A stretch of DNA of 64,000 bases from Saprospira grandis DSM 2844 (GCF_000275825.1 NZ_JH719942.1:3838758-3902757), one strand, 5' to 3'; positions 17,023-26,386 are shown, counted from the stretch's first letter. Numbers and translations are program-made. Notes: generated by a model from the sequence alone, not told the origin.

Positions 17023-17054
17023 AAAACAGCCTCCTTGAAAAAGGAGGCTGTTTT
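17023..17054 (-). terminator. Terminator of the 17074-19146 gene
   Basis: AAAACAGCCTCCTT pairs with AAGGAGGCTGTTTT around GAAA (TTTC on the transcript), followed by a T tract on the minus strand. Confidence 0.9.
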
Positions 17055-17073
17055 GAGCATTTGTCTATAGGGT

Positions 17074-19146
17074 CTAAATATAACCGAATCGTTTGGCACG
17101 ATCGGGATATTTAGCAATACAAAGTTGCTTTATAGATTTGCCAAAAGGCATTTGGAAGTGAGGCTTATCGACAAAGCTTTTCCAGTCGCCACCCCACTCA
17201 AAGCCAAAGCGCTTTCCTACGGCAGCAATTTTGGGCCAGTCGCAGTTCCAAATGGGCTGGCCATTTTTAATTTCTACCACATCAATGGCTAGACCGTAGT
17301 TATGGTAACTTTGTCCCCCTCTGGCCTTGGTTACATTTCCTTTGGCATAAAGGGCGTCTTGTTCGGCCACCGTGCGTAGGGCAGAGGTAACACGCAGCTT
17401 AATGCCCAGCTCTTTTTCTACTGTATTGACAAAGCCATAGGCGGCTTTTTGTACCCGGGCATCAAGGCTAGGGATTCTGTTGTTGGTGTGCTTGTCCCAA
17501 GTTTTATTGGCACCTCGGTATTCCTCGGCTACGGTGGTGTTTTCTGTTGTTTCTTTGGTGCCTGCATCGGCTGCGGTGCCGGCTCCGGCGGGAGTATTGA
17601 GCTTTTGGCCCACTTGCAGTGCTGGCCATTTTACGCCAGCATTGACCTCAGAGAGCGCATCGAAGCTAATGCCGAGTTTTCCAGCAATTTTATAGCCCGT
17701 ATCGCCACTCACTACCGTATAGCTACCCATTTGAGGAGTTTCCTCTTTGGGGGCTGCGGTTTCGGCGGCTTGGCTGCCCGGAACTTGCAGCTTTTGGCCC
17801 AATTGCAATTTGGTCCAGACCACAGCAGTATTTGCAGCAGAAAGCTCATCGAAGCTAATACCGAGTTTTGCCGCAATTTTATAGCCGGTATCGCCAGCTA
17901 CTACGGTATAGTCGCCGCTAGTTGTAGGTGTTTCTTTGCTAGGGCTATTATTTTCTGTATTGGTATTTTCTGTAGTAGTATTATCTGTTTCCTCCTGAGG
18001 GGGAGTTTCTTCTTTTTGGTTTGTTGTGTCTCCTTGGATTGTGGAAATATCGTCAATCGTTTCGGAGAGGGTATCCTGTTTTTCAAGGAAGGTATCTACC
18101 TTGGGGCCATAAGCAGAAACCTCTTTATATTTAAGGTCGATAGCTTCTGATTTGGAGCCAGAAGCATTTTTGCTTTTCCCATTTCCAGTCAAGTAATACT
18201 TATAGATTCCTCCTCTTTCAATAGCCGGTTTTAGATATTCTGCTTTAATGAAATCTACGGTAGGGTTGGCACTACCTGCGTTTTCTGCATTTTCTATGGC
18301 CCATTTTACGGTACCTTGTCCTGCGTTGTAGGCGGTAACGGCAATAGTTGTAAAGTTGGGGTCATCGGTACTCACGCCCATAGATTTGGCTTTTGATTTG
18401 AGTACGGCGGCGCCAAAAAGGGTATTGATTTCGGGGTCTTTCCAGTAGGTATCAAAATCGTATTTACTGAGTTCAGAATTTTTATCTTGGATTCCCTTCC
18501 AGGTACTTTTGGTAATTTGCATCAGGCCAAAAGCGGCTCCGCTAGAAGCGTCGGGTACCCCTCCTGATTCTACGGCCATAATAGCCTTTAGGTGGTCGAC
18601 CTTCATGCCGTATTTTTCTGCGGCTTTTTCAATATGTGGGCTATATTCTTCTACTTTGAGGACTTTTTTCTCGTAGCCATCTAGTGTTTTGCCGGTGAGC
18701 AAATGAAACCAGCTACTTCCGCCTACATCTACACGGCCATCAGGGCTATTGACCCCCATTTTTGATTTTTGGTAATTATAGATAGCAGATTTACAATTGC
18801 TGTCGCATTCGCCATTGAGGGGCAAATTAGCTCCTCGTTTATTGAGTAGCTGTTGGATGGTAACAACATCGGCAGGATCATTTTGTCCGCCATTATCGCC
18901 AACAGATCCTTTAATGGGATAATTGCCTTGAATGCTGGCCGCTTCATTTTCAGTAGTTGTTGTTTCCTCGCTACTACTAGCGCTGCTGAGCTGTCCCTGA
19001 ATTTTGTTAATGAGTTGGCCAATTTTATCGAGAACGGATTGTTCTTCTTGGTCAATTTTGCCATCATCGCTGTTAAAAAGCGACTTGAGGCTTTCTAGAT
19101 TTTTGTTGTACTTGTCTAAAAGTGCTTGTAACTCTACTTTCGTCAT
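17074..19146 (-). CDS. Leaderless two-enzyme peptidoglycan hydrolase (PG-binding, SLT, 2x LysM, M15)
   Basis: The product has 690 residues. In order: a coiled-coil N-terminus (1-55), a Ser/Thr/Glu linker, a peptidoglycan-binding-like domain (about 75-150, NDPADVVTIQQLLN...PDGRVD), an SLT lytic transglycosylase (about 165-320, catalytic Glu in MAVESGG, AAFGLMQIT, VTAYNAGQGTV), two LysM repeats (about 415-465 and 475-520, each with GDTGYKIA and LQ(L/V)GQKL), and a C-terminal M15 peptidase (about 555-675, SALRT, SYHNYGLAIDVV, FEWGGDW, DKPHFQM). There is no signal peptide or membrane segment, unusual for a cell-wall enzyme. It could leave through a contractile injection system, T6SS-like device or lysis; this is inference. 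No phage or injection-system genes adjoin it. Confidence 0.9.
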   Translation of the reverse strand: MTKVELQALLDKYNKNLESLKSLFNSDDGKIDQEEQSVLDKIGQLINKIQGQLSSASSSEETTTTENEAASIQGNYPIKGSVGDNGGQNDPADVVTIQQLLNKRGANLPLNGECDSNCKSAIYNYQKSKMGVNSPDGRVDVGGSSWFHLLTGKTLDGYEKKVLKVEEYSPHIEKAAEKYGMKVDHLKAIMAVESGGVPDASSGAAFGLMQITKSTWKGIQDKNSELSKYDFDTYWKDPEINTLFGAAVLKSKAKSMGVSTDDPNFTTIAVTAYNAGQGTVKWAIENAENAGSANPTVDFIKAEYLKPAIERGGIYKYYLTGNGKSKNASGSKSEAIDLKYKEVSAYGPKVDTFLEKQDTLSETIDDISTIQGDTTNQKEETPPQEETDNTTTENTNTENNSPSKETPTTSGDYTVVAGDTGYKIAAKLGISFDELSAANTAVVWTKLQLGQKLQVPGSQAAETAAPKEETPQMGSYTVVSGDTGYKIAGKLGISFDALSEVNAGVKWPALQVGQKLNTPAGAGTAADAGTKETTENTTVAEEYRGANKTWDKHTNNRIPSLDARVQKAAYGFVNTVEKELGIKLRVTSALRTVAEQDALYAKGNVTKARGGQSYHNYGLAIDVVEIKNGQPIWNCDWPKIAAVGKRFGFEWGGDWKSFVDKPHFQMPFGKSIKQLCIAKYPDRAKRFGYI

Positions 19147-19285
19147 AATGGTATGCTTTTTAATATTTTGGCGATGCTAATATATTAAAAAAGCTCAAAA
19201 GAAAGTGCTAGCTAGTTAACTTATTCTAATAGAAATCAGCCCCATTAACAACTTAAGGGGGCCGAAGAAGGCTGCTTGCCTGAAA
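19147..19285. other. Upstream region of the hydrolase gene
   Basis: An AT-rich stretch with no convincing promoter match or gene. The neighbouring repeat begins near 19286. Confidence 0.4.
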
Positions 19286-19421
19286 AAGGCAGATGAGCGG
19301 ATGAGCGATGCGCAGCAGTGGCCGCAGGCCAGACCCAAGCGGCGAAGCCGCTGCAGGGCCGAGCAGACTTGCGAGCTGTGGAGCGTAGCGACCCGAGCCG
19401 AAGGCGAGGGGCAGCCCCTAA
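19286..19421 (-). repeat. GC-rich interspersed repeat, subfamily B-like, reverse
   Basis: Minus-strand head GGGGCTGCCCCTCGCC, core CTCGCAAGTCTGCTCGGCCC, hairpin GCGGCTTCGCCGC. The tail is atypical (TGCGCATCGCTCATCCGC), between the A and B types. The head is about 8 bp from the stop of the acyltransferase gene. Confidence 0.75.
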
Positions 19422-19428
19422 AAAAAAA

Positions 19429-19998
19429 CTAAATAGCCACTAACTTTCCGGCTTGCAATTGATAGTTTTCGCCAGTTTCGGGACAGCTAGCGAGCCCATG
19501 CTCATTGAGTTCTAGGCGGTGGCCAGCTCTAGACATCCAGCCGACTTGTTTGGCGGGATTGCCTAGCCAGAGCGAGTAGGCGGGAGCATTTTTGGTGAGA
19601 ACGGCCCCAGCGCCCACAAAGGCATATTGGCCCAAATGCAGGCCGCAAAGGATGGTAGCGTTGGCGCCAATGCTCACGCCTTTTTCTAGGTAAGTCGTTT
19701 TATATTCGGCTTTTCGGACGATGCCGGCCCTGGGGTTGAGCACATTGGTAAAGACCATAGAGGGGCCCAAAAAAACCTCCTCTTCACAGATCACGCCCGT
19801 ATAAATAGAGACATTATTTTGGACCTTACAGCCTTGACCAAGTTGGACCTCATTGGCCAGAAAAACATTTTGGCCAAGGCTACAATTTTTGCCAATAATA
19901 GCGCCGGGCATGAGGTGGCAAAAGTGCCAAATCTTGCTGCCTTCGCCAATTTGAGCGCCGGGGTCTATAATGGCGCTAGGGTGGATAAAAGTAGACAT
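19429..19998 (-). CDS. WbpD/WlbB-like sugar N-acetyltransferase (left-handed beta-helix)
   Basis: The product has 189 residues. It is built of hexapeptide repeats ([85 protein letters not shown]), the left-handed beta-helix of acetyl-CoA sugar acyltransferases. The order and the [10 protein letters not shown] loop resemble WbpD/WlbB, which acetylate the 3-amino group of UDP-2-acetamido-3-amino-uronate for surface polysaccharide. The start at 19998 overlaps the gldF stop (TAATG), so it is coupled to gldF. Other genes of the sugar pathway are not in the window. Confidence 0.88.
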   Translation of the reverse strand: MSTFIHPSAIIDPGAQIGEGSKIWHFCHLMPGAIIGKNCSLGQNVFLANEVQLGQGCKVQNNVSIYTGVICEEEVFLGPSMVFTNVLNPRAGIVRKAEYKTTYLEKGVSIGANATILCGLHLGQYAFVGAGAVLTKNAPAYSLWLGNPAKQVGWMSRAGHRLELNEHGLASCPETGENYQLQAGKLVAI

Positions 19999-20729
19999 TA
20001 CCATCTGCGTTTTTCGACGGAAAGCTGGCTAGCCAGCAAAAAGATACCAATAATACTGAGGAAATAAAGGAGGTCGCGGCTATCGACTAAACCTCGGCTA
20101 ATAGAGGCATAATGAAAGCTAATGCCGAGGGATTCTACGATGGCATCGGTTTGTCCGAAGAAAATGGGCAACTTGCTAATGCTGCCAAAGGCATCGTAGA
20201 AAAAGGCTGATAGAAAAAGGCCCAAAATAAAGGCGACAATTTGGTTTTTGCTCAGGGTAGAGGCAAAAAGTCCAATAGCGGCAAAGCAGGCGCCGAGGAA
20301 AAAGAGGCCCAAATAAGAGCCCATGCTGGCGCCAATATCTAAATTTCCTTTGGGGTCGCCCAGCTCATAAATTGAAAAGAAATAAATGAGAGTAGGCAAA
20401 ATGGAGAAAAAGACCAGAAAGAGGGCTGCAAAATATTTGCCCAGCAAAATCTCCCAGTTTTTAAGTGGCCGAGTGACCAAAAGCTCAATGGTTCCCGTTT
20501 GAATTTCCTCTGAAAAAGAGCGCATCGTAATGGCGGGAATCAGGAAAAGGAAAATATAGGGCGCCATACTAAAAAAGCTATCGAGGCTAGCATAGCCGTA
20601 GCTAATCACGCTATAATCTGGAAACACCCAGACAAAAAGGCCGGTGCCCAGCAAAAAAACGGCAATGGCAATATAGGCAATCAGCGAGCTGAGAAAAAGG
20701 TTAACTTCCTTCTTGAAAATGGTCCACAT
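19998..20729 (-). CDS. gldF: Gliding-motility ABC permease GldF
   Basis: GldF is the ABC-2 type permease of the GldA-GldF-GldG transporter linked to gliding in Bacteroidota. The 243 residues have about six membrane segments (near 10-32, 50-70, 95-118, 133-160, 165-185, 222-240) and the conserved [20 protein letters not shown] loop. gldG normally follows gldF; here a sugar acetyltransferase gene follows by overlap. The gene starts 3 bp after the exported protein gene at 20733, so 21374-19429 is one operon. Confidence 0.93.
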   Translation of the reverse strand: MWTIFKKEVNLFLSSLIAYIAIAVFLLGTGLFVWVFPDYSVISYGYASLDSFFSMAPYIFLFLIPAITMRSFSEEIQTGTIELLVTRPLKNWEILLGKYFAALFLVFFSILPTLIYFFSIYELGDPKGNLDIGASMGSYLGLFFLGACFAAIGLFASTLSKNQIVAFILGLFLSAFFYDAFGSISKLPIFFGQTDAIVESLGISFHYASISRGLVDSRDLLYFLSIIGIFLLASQLSVEKRRW

Positions 20730-20732
20730 AAA

Positions 20733-21374
20733 TTAATCTTGTTGGATATAAACAGCTTTTCGGTCGTTATAAATGAGTAAAATCTTAAACAATTTGTCTT
20801 CGTATTCTTCTGTTTTAAGGGACTCTAAAGACTGCAAAAGTCCGGGGTCGTCCTTAATCCAAGCGCGCAAATTTTCATAGTTAAAATCGGTCTGCTCGCC
20901 CGTTTCAAATTGCAAGATACGTTCTTTAGAGCTAGGTTCTTTATTGATGATCACTTTTTGTCCAACCGCTTGGCCCGAAAAAGGGTCGTAGATCGTCATG
21001 GGCAACTCATGCTCCTTAAAGTAGCGGTAATAATAGTAAGAAATTGTACCAACTACATGCAAATGGACCAAATAAGGCGGGCCCTTGGGCGGATCTACCC
21101 GAATATAAGGCTGTTCCCGATAGGCAATTCCCCAAATTTCTCCCTGAGCATCAAGCACTTCCCAGCTAGCCTCCGATAACAATAATAAATTGCCATCTGG
21201 AGAAAGGGATTTGGCCCAACTGCTGGTATCGGGCAAGGGAACCCGAGGCCGATTAGCCTTAAAATCTTCCCATTGGCGATATACGCCCGCCTCAAAAACT
21301 GTATTCTGACTCAAGCGCTGTGCCGCCAACTGCTGGCCCACAAAAAGTAAAAAGAACAAGAAATATTTATACAT
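20733..21374 (-). CDS. Exported protein of the gldF operon, unknown
   Basis: The product has 213 residues with a signal peptide (YFLFFLLFVGQQLAAQ, cleavage near 18). The mature part is predicted soluble and mixed alpha/beta (SPDGNLLLLSEASWEVLDAQG, YLVHLHVVGTISYYYYRYF) with an acidic C-terminus. No family is recognised. The ATG at 21374 is chosen because the signal peptide begins there; upstream codons fall in a repeat. It is the first gene of the gldF operon, so an envelope role linked to motility is possible but unproven. Confidence 0.8.
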   Translation of the reverse strand: MYKYFLFFLLFVGQQLAAQRLSQNTVFEAGVYRQWEDFKANRPRVPLPDTSSWAKSLSPDGNLLLLSEASWEVLDAQGEIWGIAYREQPYIRVDPPKGPPYLVHLHVVGTISYYYYRYFKEHELPMTIYDPFSGQAVGQKVIINKEPSSKERILQFETGEQTDFNYENLRAWIKDDPGLLQSLESLKTEEYEDKLFKILLIYNDRKAVYIQQD

Positions 21375-21402
21375 ACTATAGGAGTGTTTTTGTTTTGAAA
21401 AT

Positions 21403-21562
21403 TTGGGGCTGCCCCTCATTGCATTCGGGTCGGGCTGTGTCGTGGCTCGCAGGTCTGCTCGGCCCTGCGGCGCTAAAGCGCCTGGGTCTGGCCTTCGGCC
21501 ACCACTATCCATCCCTCAGCCGCTTCGCTTCGCTCGCCTGCGGCGGCTTCGCCGCCTGCTAG
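21403..21562 (+). repeat. GC-rich interspersed repeat, subfamily B, forward
   Basis: Head GGGGCTGCCCC, then GGGTCGGGCTGTGTCGTGGC, core CTCGCAGGTCTGCTCGGCCC, variable hairpin GGCGCTAAAGCGCC, tail CCATCCCTCAGCC and GGCGGCTTCGCCGCC. Confidence 0.85.
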
Positions 21563-21675
21563 ACGCAAGAAAAATCCTTGCCTATTCCAAAACGGCAGCA
21601 AATTACAAAAAGAAGAGAAAAGGACCAATTTTGTGATGATTTGCCCTTTTTACAGAATATATCTTTATTGTACAC

Positions 21676-21705
21676 TTTAAATACAGCTTATTTTTATTAC
21701 CTTTG
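21676..21705 (+). promoter_or_regulatory. Candidate promoter of the T9SS surface protein
   Basis: TTTA (21676-21679), an 18-bp spacer and TACCTTTG (21698-21705) are close to the consensus. The leader would be about 130 nt. The rest of 21563-21844 is AT-rich with no gene. Confidence 0.5.
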
Positions 21706-21844
21706 CTAGATACGAAATGACCCGTTCGTTAATTAACAATAAGCTAATAATACAAAAGGGGGAATAGATAGGCGCAAAACGTATTTTCGCAGCCTAAATA
21801 AATCCCTCATCTAACTATCTTCTCGCAAATCATCTTAATTACTT

Positions 21845-24800
21845 ATGCGACATCTCTACTTAGCACTTTTATGCTTTCTTGGCTGGCAGTTATCTGCCCA
21901 AACAACAATTGCAACTTATGATTTTGAGGCTAGCCCAGCTGCACCAGCTATGATATTTACCCCTACTGGAGGTGGCGTAGCTACGGCTACAGGACCTTTC
22001 CCTGCTGGAGAGCCCAGATATGTAAGCGGAACACAAGGCTATGAGTACAATAACGAATCAGGTACAGCCTTATTTACAGGCATGAATACCACGGGCTATA
22101 CCAATATTGACTTTAGCATTCGCTTGGCTTCTTTTGCTGGAACTGCTGGAAATGGTGCTGACGGTCCAGATGATGTAGTAGTTGCTGTTAGTACTGATGG
22201 AGGAGCAACATGGAGTGATGAGTTAGAGATTTCTGGATCTAGTAACTCTCAGTGGTCATTTTCTGGTGTAGATCAGGCTACTGTTGCCTATGATGGGGAT
22301 AATTCTGCTGCAAGCTTTTCCTCTTCTGGAGGTTTGGATTATTCTACTTTACAAATTACAGGACTTCCTTCTGTCAGTGATTTGCAAATTCGTTTAGAGC
22401 TTGTAAATAATAGCGGGAATGAAATCTGGGTTATTGAAGATGCTTTACTAGAAGGGGATGTTGCGGTAGTTTGCCCGCATACGGTAAGTGCTTTTGCCCC
22501 AATTTCAGGGCCTGCGGGCACAGAAGTAACCATTACAGGAACTGGCTTTACGGCTGCTACCACAGTCAGTTTTGCTGGCGTTGCTGCTGCTAATATAACT
22601 TTTGTAGATGCCACTACACTTATTGCTACCGTACCCACAGCCGCAAATGATGGTCAATTGACCCTTAGCGAATCTGCTTGTGATATTACTACCCCTTATG
22701 GCTTTACCTACCTAGAAGAAGTGGGAAGCTGTGCAGGTACGCCTATTTTTACAGACCTGATTATGTCTGAGGTTTATGATGAAACATCAGGATCTTTGGG
22801 ATATATTGAGATATATAATGGCACAGCTAATCCTATTGATCTTTCAGACTATGAGATTCGCCGTTACGCTACTCTTACCACAACGACAGTTTCTTTTACC
22901 TTTGACTTTCCTGCAGTCAGCATCAACCCAGGCCAAGTATTGGTTGGTCGCGCAAGTAGCACTACAGGAGGAGTAGAAGATTTTATTTTTGCAGGTACAA
23001 CCAATGGGTATAATGATGATGATCGTCTAGAATTGGTCCACGTTCCCTCTGGAACTGTAGTAGATGATTTTGAGGATCAAATTGTAAGAGCAAGAGGGTT
23101 TGTATATCGTAGAAATACTACGGTAACTAGCCCTAATCCCAATTTTGATGCTTCAGAATGGACCACAGCAACTGCTGGAGACATCTCTGACTTGGGAACT
23201 TTTGCTGCTCCCTCTGGCCCGCCCCTTACACCTCCCACTTTTAGCGCCCAACCTATGGATGTCAATAGCTGCGAGCTACTCATGGGCGTAACCGCTACTG
23301 CAAATAATGGCGGAACCCTAACTTACCAATGGTACTTTAACGAAAATGATGGCGCGGCTACAGCTTGGACAGCCGTAAGCGCAGCCGCTTTCCCCAATGC
23401 CACTACAGTAAGCGGAGAAACTTCTGACGTTTTATTGATTCAAGGCAATTTGGTCGATTATGATGGCTATCAGTTCTACTGCGAAGTCATTGAAGATGGT
23501 AACTGCGGAAGCCTAACCGAAGCCGCTCAGTTTAATATCGGTAGCGAACGCTTTTTCCGTTCTGCAACTATTGGTTATTGGACCGATGTGAGCAGCTGGG
23601 AAATGGCCCCCTCTGCCGCTGGCCCTTGGGTGGCCGCCTGCGATTACCCCCGCTTCGATAATAGCGATTATGTACATATCCTTAATGGCCACCTCATTGA
23701 GCTCGACCAAGATATCGAGATTGACCAATTGGTAGTAGAAGCTGGTGGAGAACTAGTGATTCCCGCAAGCCTACAACTCCGTATCCAAGAAGATACTGGC
23801 ATCGACTTCCTCCTAGAAGGTACCCTAGAGGACCATGGCGCAGGTGGAGGAAATGGCATTAACTTCCAATCTGGCGCAAGCTGGGAAATGGGCGCTAATG
23901 CAAGAATTATCAAAACGGGAAGTAGCACCGTTGCCGCCTACAGAGATAATTATGAAAATGGCATTTCTACTATTCCCGCTACAGCCCACTGGCATTTCCG
24001 CTACGCCAATAACGGCTCTGTTAGCGTGATTACCAATAATATGTTCTATCCTAACCTCTATATGGAGTCTGTCAGCGGCGATTATAGCTTTGCTGGCCTC
24101 TCTGAGAAATTTAGCGGTAGTGGCGGATTCATGACCGTTAAAGGCGATATGCTGGTCGGAAATACCGGAACTGGCGCCGTAGAGGTGTTCAATAGCAATA
24201 CGAATATTAGCCCCATGCAAATTTTGGGCGATCTTATCATCGGTGGAAACCCCAGCGCTTCTATCTCTAAACTAGAAAATAACGACGGCACTACTGCCGG
24301 TACAGGTATGGAGGTTTTTGGTAGCCTTCTAATTAACAATAACGGCCTACTCGATTATGAGGATCCCAATGCTAGCGCTATTGGCCTTTTCCGCCTGCAT
24401 GGCGATTGGCTAGATGATGCCAGCAATAACGGCTTTGATGAAACTCATGCAGTAGTCGAGTTTGTCGGAAGTACCGACCAAACGGTCATCAAAACAAATG
24501 CTGGGGCCACCGAAAGCTTCCGCTTTGTTCGCCTCATCAAACCCGCAGGCTTCCTCATCAATAACTGTAGCGATATTTACATTGATGAAGAAATGGACTT
24601 CCAACAAGGTATCGTTTTGGGCTCTGCCTCAGAAAGAGTCTACTTTGATGTAGATGCCACCGCTATCAATGCCTCAAATATTAGCCATGTTGATGGCCCC
24701 GTACTTAAAGAAACTTCAGGAACTGGAATCGATGCCTTTACTTATCCCACCGGCGATAATGGCATTTATGGCGCAATCGGTATCGAAACCGCAGTTAATA

Positions 24801-25696
24801 CAGGCGAGTTTTTTGTGGCCCAATACTTTAATCAAGGCTACGGAACATATAACCTCAATACCGCCGAGCTAGACCATGTTTCTGTACTCGAATACTGGAC
24901 CCTAGACGAGGTATTTACTGGAACTGGCGCCTCTCTTTTTGTTACCCTACACTGGGGCCCTCATAGCCAAGTACTCGATCCCAATGATTTGTTGGTGGGA
25001 CACTATTTTACCGAAGCCCCTAGCACAAGCAACCAATGGGAGTCAGAAGGCAATACCTTCCTAACTGGAACGGCCACTTCTGGGAGCATCACTTCTGATG
25101 TCGTAACGAGCTTTAGCCCCTTCACTTTGGCTGATGTAGTGAGCCAATTGTCTCTTCCTCTAGAGTTGTTGGATTTCTCGGCCCAAAAAGTAGATGAACA
25201 AGCACTACTTTCTGCTACCGTAGCCAACGAAGATGCTGGCGATGAATACTGCTTCGAGCGTAGTTCGGACGGCACCAGTTTTGAAACTATCGCCTGCTTT
25301 ACCGCCCAAGAAGATTTGGCCCAAAATACTTACAATACCCTAGATGAGCAGCCCGCTGCTGGCTATAATTATTACCGCCTCCGCCAAAATGATGTAGACG
25401 GTAGCCAAAGCTATAGCGATGTCAAGGTACTTTATTTTGGAGAAGCTAGCGGAGAAACTAAACTCTTCCCCATTCCCGCCAACAACCAAATTCAACTAGA
25501 GTTGCCAAGCAATCTTGCCGGCTACCAAGCCGAAATTATCGATGCCTTGGGCCGCGTTTTGCAAAGCCAAACCATTGCCCCGCTTCGCCTACAATATAGC
25601 TTTGATCTTAGCAATTTGGCCGCCGGTCAATATATCCTGCGCCTACAAGCCCCCAACGGCTTGGGCCAAAGCCATAAGTTTACCGTAGAAAAATAA
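21845..25696 (+). CDS. Large T9SS-secreted surface protein with TIG, lamin-tail and C-terminal sorting domains
   Basis: The product has 1283 residues. A signal peptide (1-19, ending LSAQ) is followed by a beta-rich region, an IPT/TIG domain (about 212-285, ISGPAGTEVTITGTGF), a lamin-tail-like domain (about 300-420, IMSEVYDETSGSLGYIEIYN), an Ig-like region (about 464-565, LTYQWYFNENDG) and a long beta-helix-like region. Residues about 1202-1283 form a type A T9SS sorting domain (LFPIPANNQIQLELP, GQYILRLQ, KFTVEK). It should cross the outer membrane through T9SS and stay surface-attached. No catalytic domain is visible, so adhesion is the likeliest role. Codon use shifts along the gene, AT-richer before about 23200. 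Confidence 0.92.
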   Translation: MRHLYLALLCFLGWQLSAQTTIATYDFEASPAAPAMIFTPTGGGVATATGPFPAGEPRYVSGTQGYEYNNESGTALFTGMNTTGYTNIDFSIRLASFAGTAGNGADGPDDVVVAVSTDGGATWSDELEISGSSNSQWSFSGVDQATVAYDGDNSAASFSSSGGLDYSTLQITGLPSVSDLQIRLELVNNSGNEIWVIEDALLEGDVAVVCPHTVSAFAPISGPAGTEVTITGTGFTAATTVSFAGVAAANITFVDATTLIATVPTAANDGQLTLSESACDITTPYGFTYLEEVGSCAGTPIFTDLIMSEVYDETSGSLGYIEIYNGTANPIDLSDYEIRRYATLTTTTVSFTFDFPAVSINPGQVLVGRASSTTGGVEDFIFAGTTNGYNDDDRLELVHVPSGTVVDDFEDQIVRARGFVYRRNTTVTSPNPNFDASEWTTATAGDISDLGTFAAPSGPPLTPPTFSAQPMDVNSCELLMGVTATANNGGTLTYQWYFNENDGAATAWTAVSAAAFPNATTVSGETSDVLLIQGNLVDYDGYQFYCEVIEDGNCGSLTEAAQFNIGSERFFRSATIGYWTDVSSWEMAPSAAGPWVAACDYPRFDNSDYVHILNGHLIELDQDIEIDQLVVEAGGELVIPASLQLRIQEDTGIDFLLEGTLEDHGAGGGNGINFQSGASWEMGANARIIKTGSSTVAAYRDNYENGISTIPATAHWHFRYANNGSVSVITNNMFYPNLYMESVSGDYSFAGLSEKFSGSGGFMTVKGDMLVGNTGTGAVEVFNSNTNISPMQILGDLIIGGNPSASISKLENNDGTTAGTGMEVFGSLLINNNGLLDYEDPNASAIGLFRLHGDWLDDASNNGFDETHAVVEFVGSTDQTVIKTNAGATESFRFVRLIKPAGFLINNCSDIYIDEEMDFQQGIVLGSASERVYFDVDATAINASNISHVDGPVLKETSGTGIDAFTYPTGDNGIYGAIGIETAVNTGEFFVAQYFNQGYGTYNLNTAELDHVSVLEYWTLDEVFTGTGASLFVTLHWGPHSQVLDPNDLLVGHYFTEAPSTSNQWESEGNTFLTGTATSGSITSDVVTSFSPFTLADVVSQLSLPLELLDFSAQKVDEQALLSATVANEDAGDEYCFERSSDGTSFETIACFTAQEDLAQNTYNTLDEQPAAGYNYYRLRQNDVDGSQSYSDVKVLYFGEASGETKLFPIPANNQIQLELPSNLAGYQAEIIDALGRVLQSQTIAPLRLQYSFDLSNLAAGQYILRLQAPNGLGQSHKFTVEK

Positions 25697-25716
25697 GCGC
25701 AACTTTAGCTAAAATG

Positions 25717-25754
25717 AAAAGGAGTTAGTACCATCTCGTACTGACTCCTTTTTT
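25717..25754 (+). terminator. Terminator of the T9SS surface protein gene
   Basis: AAAAGGAGTTAGTAC pairs with GTACTGACTCCTTTT (one G-T pair) around CATCTC, followed by a T tract. A B-type repeat starts at once after it. Confidence 0.88.
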
Positions 25755-25757
25755 CTT

Positions 25758-25916
25758 TTGGGGCTGCCCCTCGCTTCGCTCGGGTCGGGCTGTGTCGTGG
25801 CTCGCTGTTCGCTCGGCCCTGCGGCCTGACGGCCTTGGTCTGCGGCTGCGCCGCACCACTTTCCATCCCTCAGCCGCGGCGCTGCGCGCCTTTGCGGCGG
25901 CTTCGCCGCCTGCCCA
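25758..25916 (+). repeat. GC-rich interspersed repeat, subfamily B, forward
   Basis: Head GGGGCTGCCCCTCGC, core CTCGCTGTTCGCTCGGCCC, hairpin GGCCTGACGGCC, tail CCATCCCTCAGCC and GGCGGCTTCGCCGCC. The head abuts the terminator T tract. Confidence 0.85.
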
Positions 25917-25921
25917 CCGCA

Positions 25922-25959
25922 ATAAAAATAGCCGCTGCATCCGCAACGGCTATTTTTAT
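25922..25959 (-). terminator. Terminator of the STAS-like gene at 25970
   Basis: ATAAAAATAGCCG pairs with CGGCTATTTTTAT around a 12-nt loop, with A/T tracts on both sides. It could end transcription from the minus strand, 10 bp after the stop codon. Confidence 0.8.
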
Positions 25960-25969
25960 AAGGACCAAT

Positions 25970-26386
25970 TTATTGCTGTTTGCTCTTTTGCTCCAACAAC
26001 CAGTCAATCGCTTCCTCTCGATCAACAAATAGCTGAATGGGAATATCTGCATGACTCAATTGGATGAGGAAGTTGCCCAATAATCTAGAAACGGCTCCAG
26101 AAACCAAGAGGGCTACAGCCCGAACGCAGCTTGGAAAATCAGCACTAAATTTTCTGCGGGCCTCCACCGTCCCCCCTTTAATTTGACGAATATCAGCCAA
26201 ATGATAAACAGCCTGCCCACGAGCAACAGCCATTCTGGCTATCGTCTGATCAATCTCTTTAGCATCTTCTATTTGTACAGTATAGTGCTCATGAATAACC
26301 TGCTCTAATATAGCACTGTTATAGGACCAGTAAATAGTACAAGAGGCTAATTCTATCCGCTCTTTCTGATAATTTTTTGCTTGCAT
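25970..26386 (-). CDS. STAS/SpoIIAA-like domain protein (DUF7793-type), copy 1
   Basis: The product has 138 residues and no signal peptide. The pattern YHLADIRQIKGGTVEARRKFSADF, AVALLVSGAVSRLLGNFLIQL, IPIQLFVDREEAIDWL matches small STAS/SEC14-like proteins common in Bacteroidota. Their function is not established; the fold is used in regulatory protein-protein binding. It is a clear paralogue of 26504-26911, with the same order of motifs, and they probably form an operon by tandem duplication. Confidence 0.75.
   Translation of the reverse strand: MQAKNYQKERIELASCTIYWSYNSAILEQVIHEHYTVQIEDAKEIDQTIARMAVARGQAVYHLADIRQIKGGTVEARRKFSADFPSCVRAVALLVSGAVSRLLGNFLIQLSHADIPIQLFVDREEAIDWLLEQKSKQQ

Noticed and set aside
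17074-19146. Reading the SLT-LysM-M15 protein as a prophage endolysin and the region as a prophage.
   Set aside because: No phage structural, integrase or holin genes lie near. Neighbours are queA and the gldF operon.
22339-24607. Several minus-strand frames inside the T9SS surface protein gene.
   Set aside because: They are antisense shadows of a well-supported coding frame and have no independent features.
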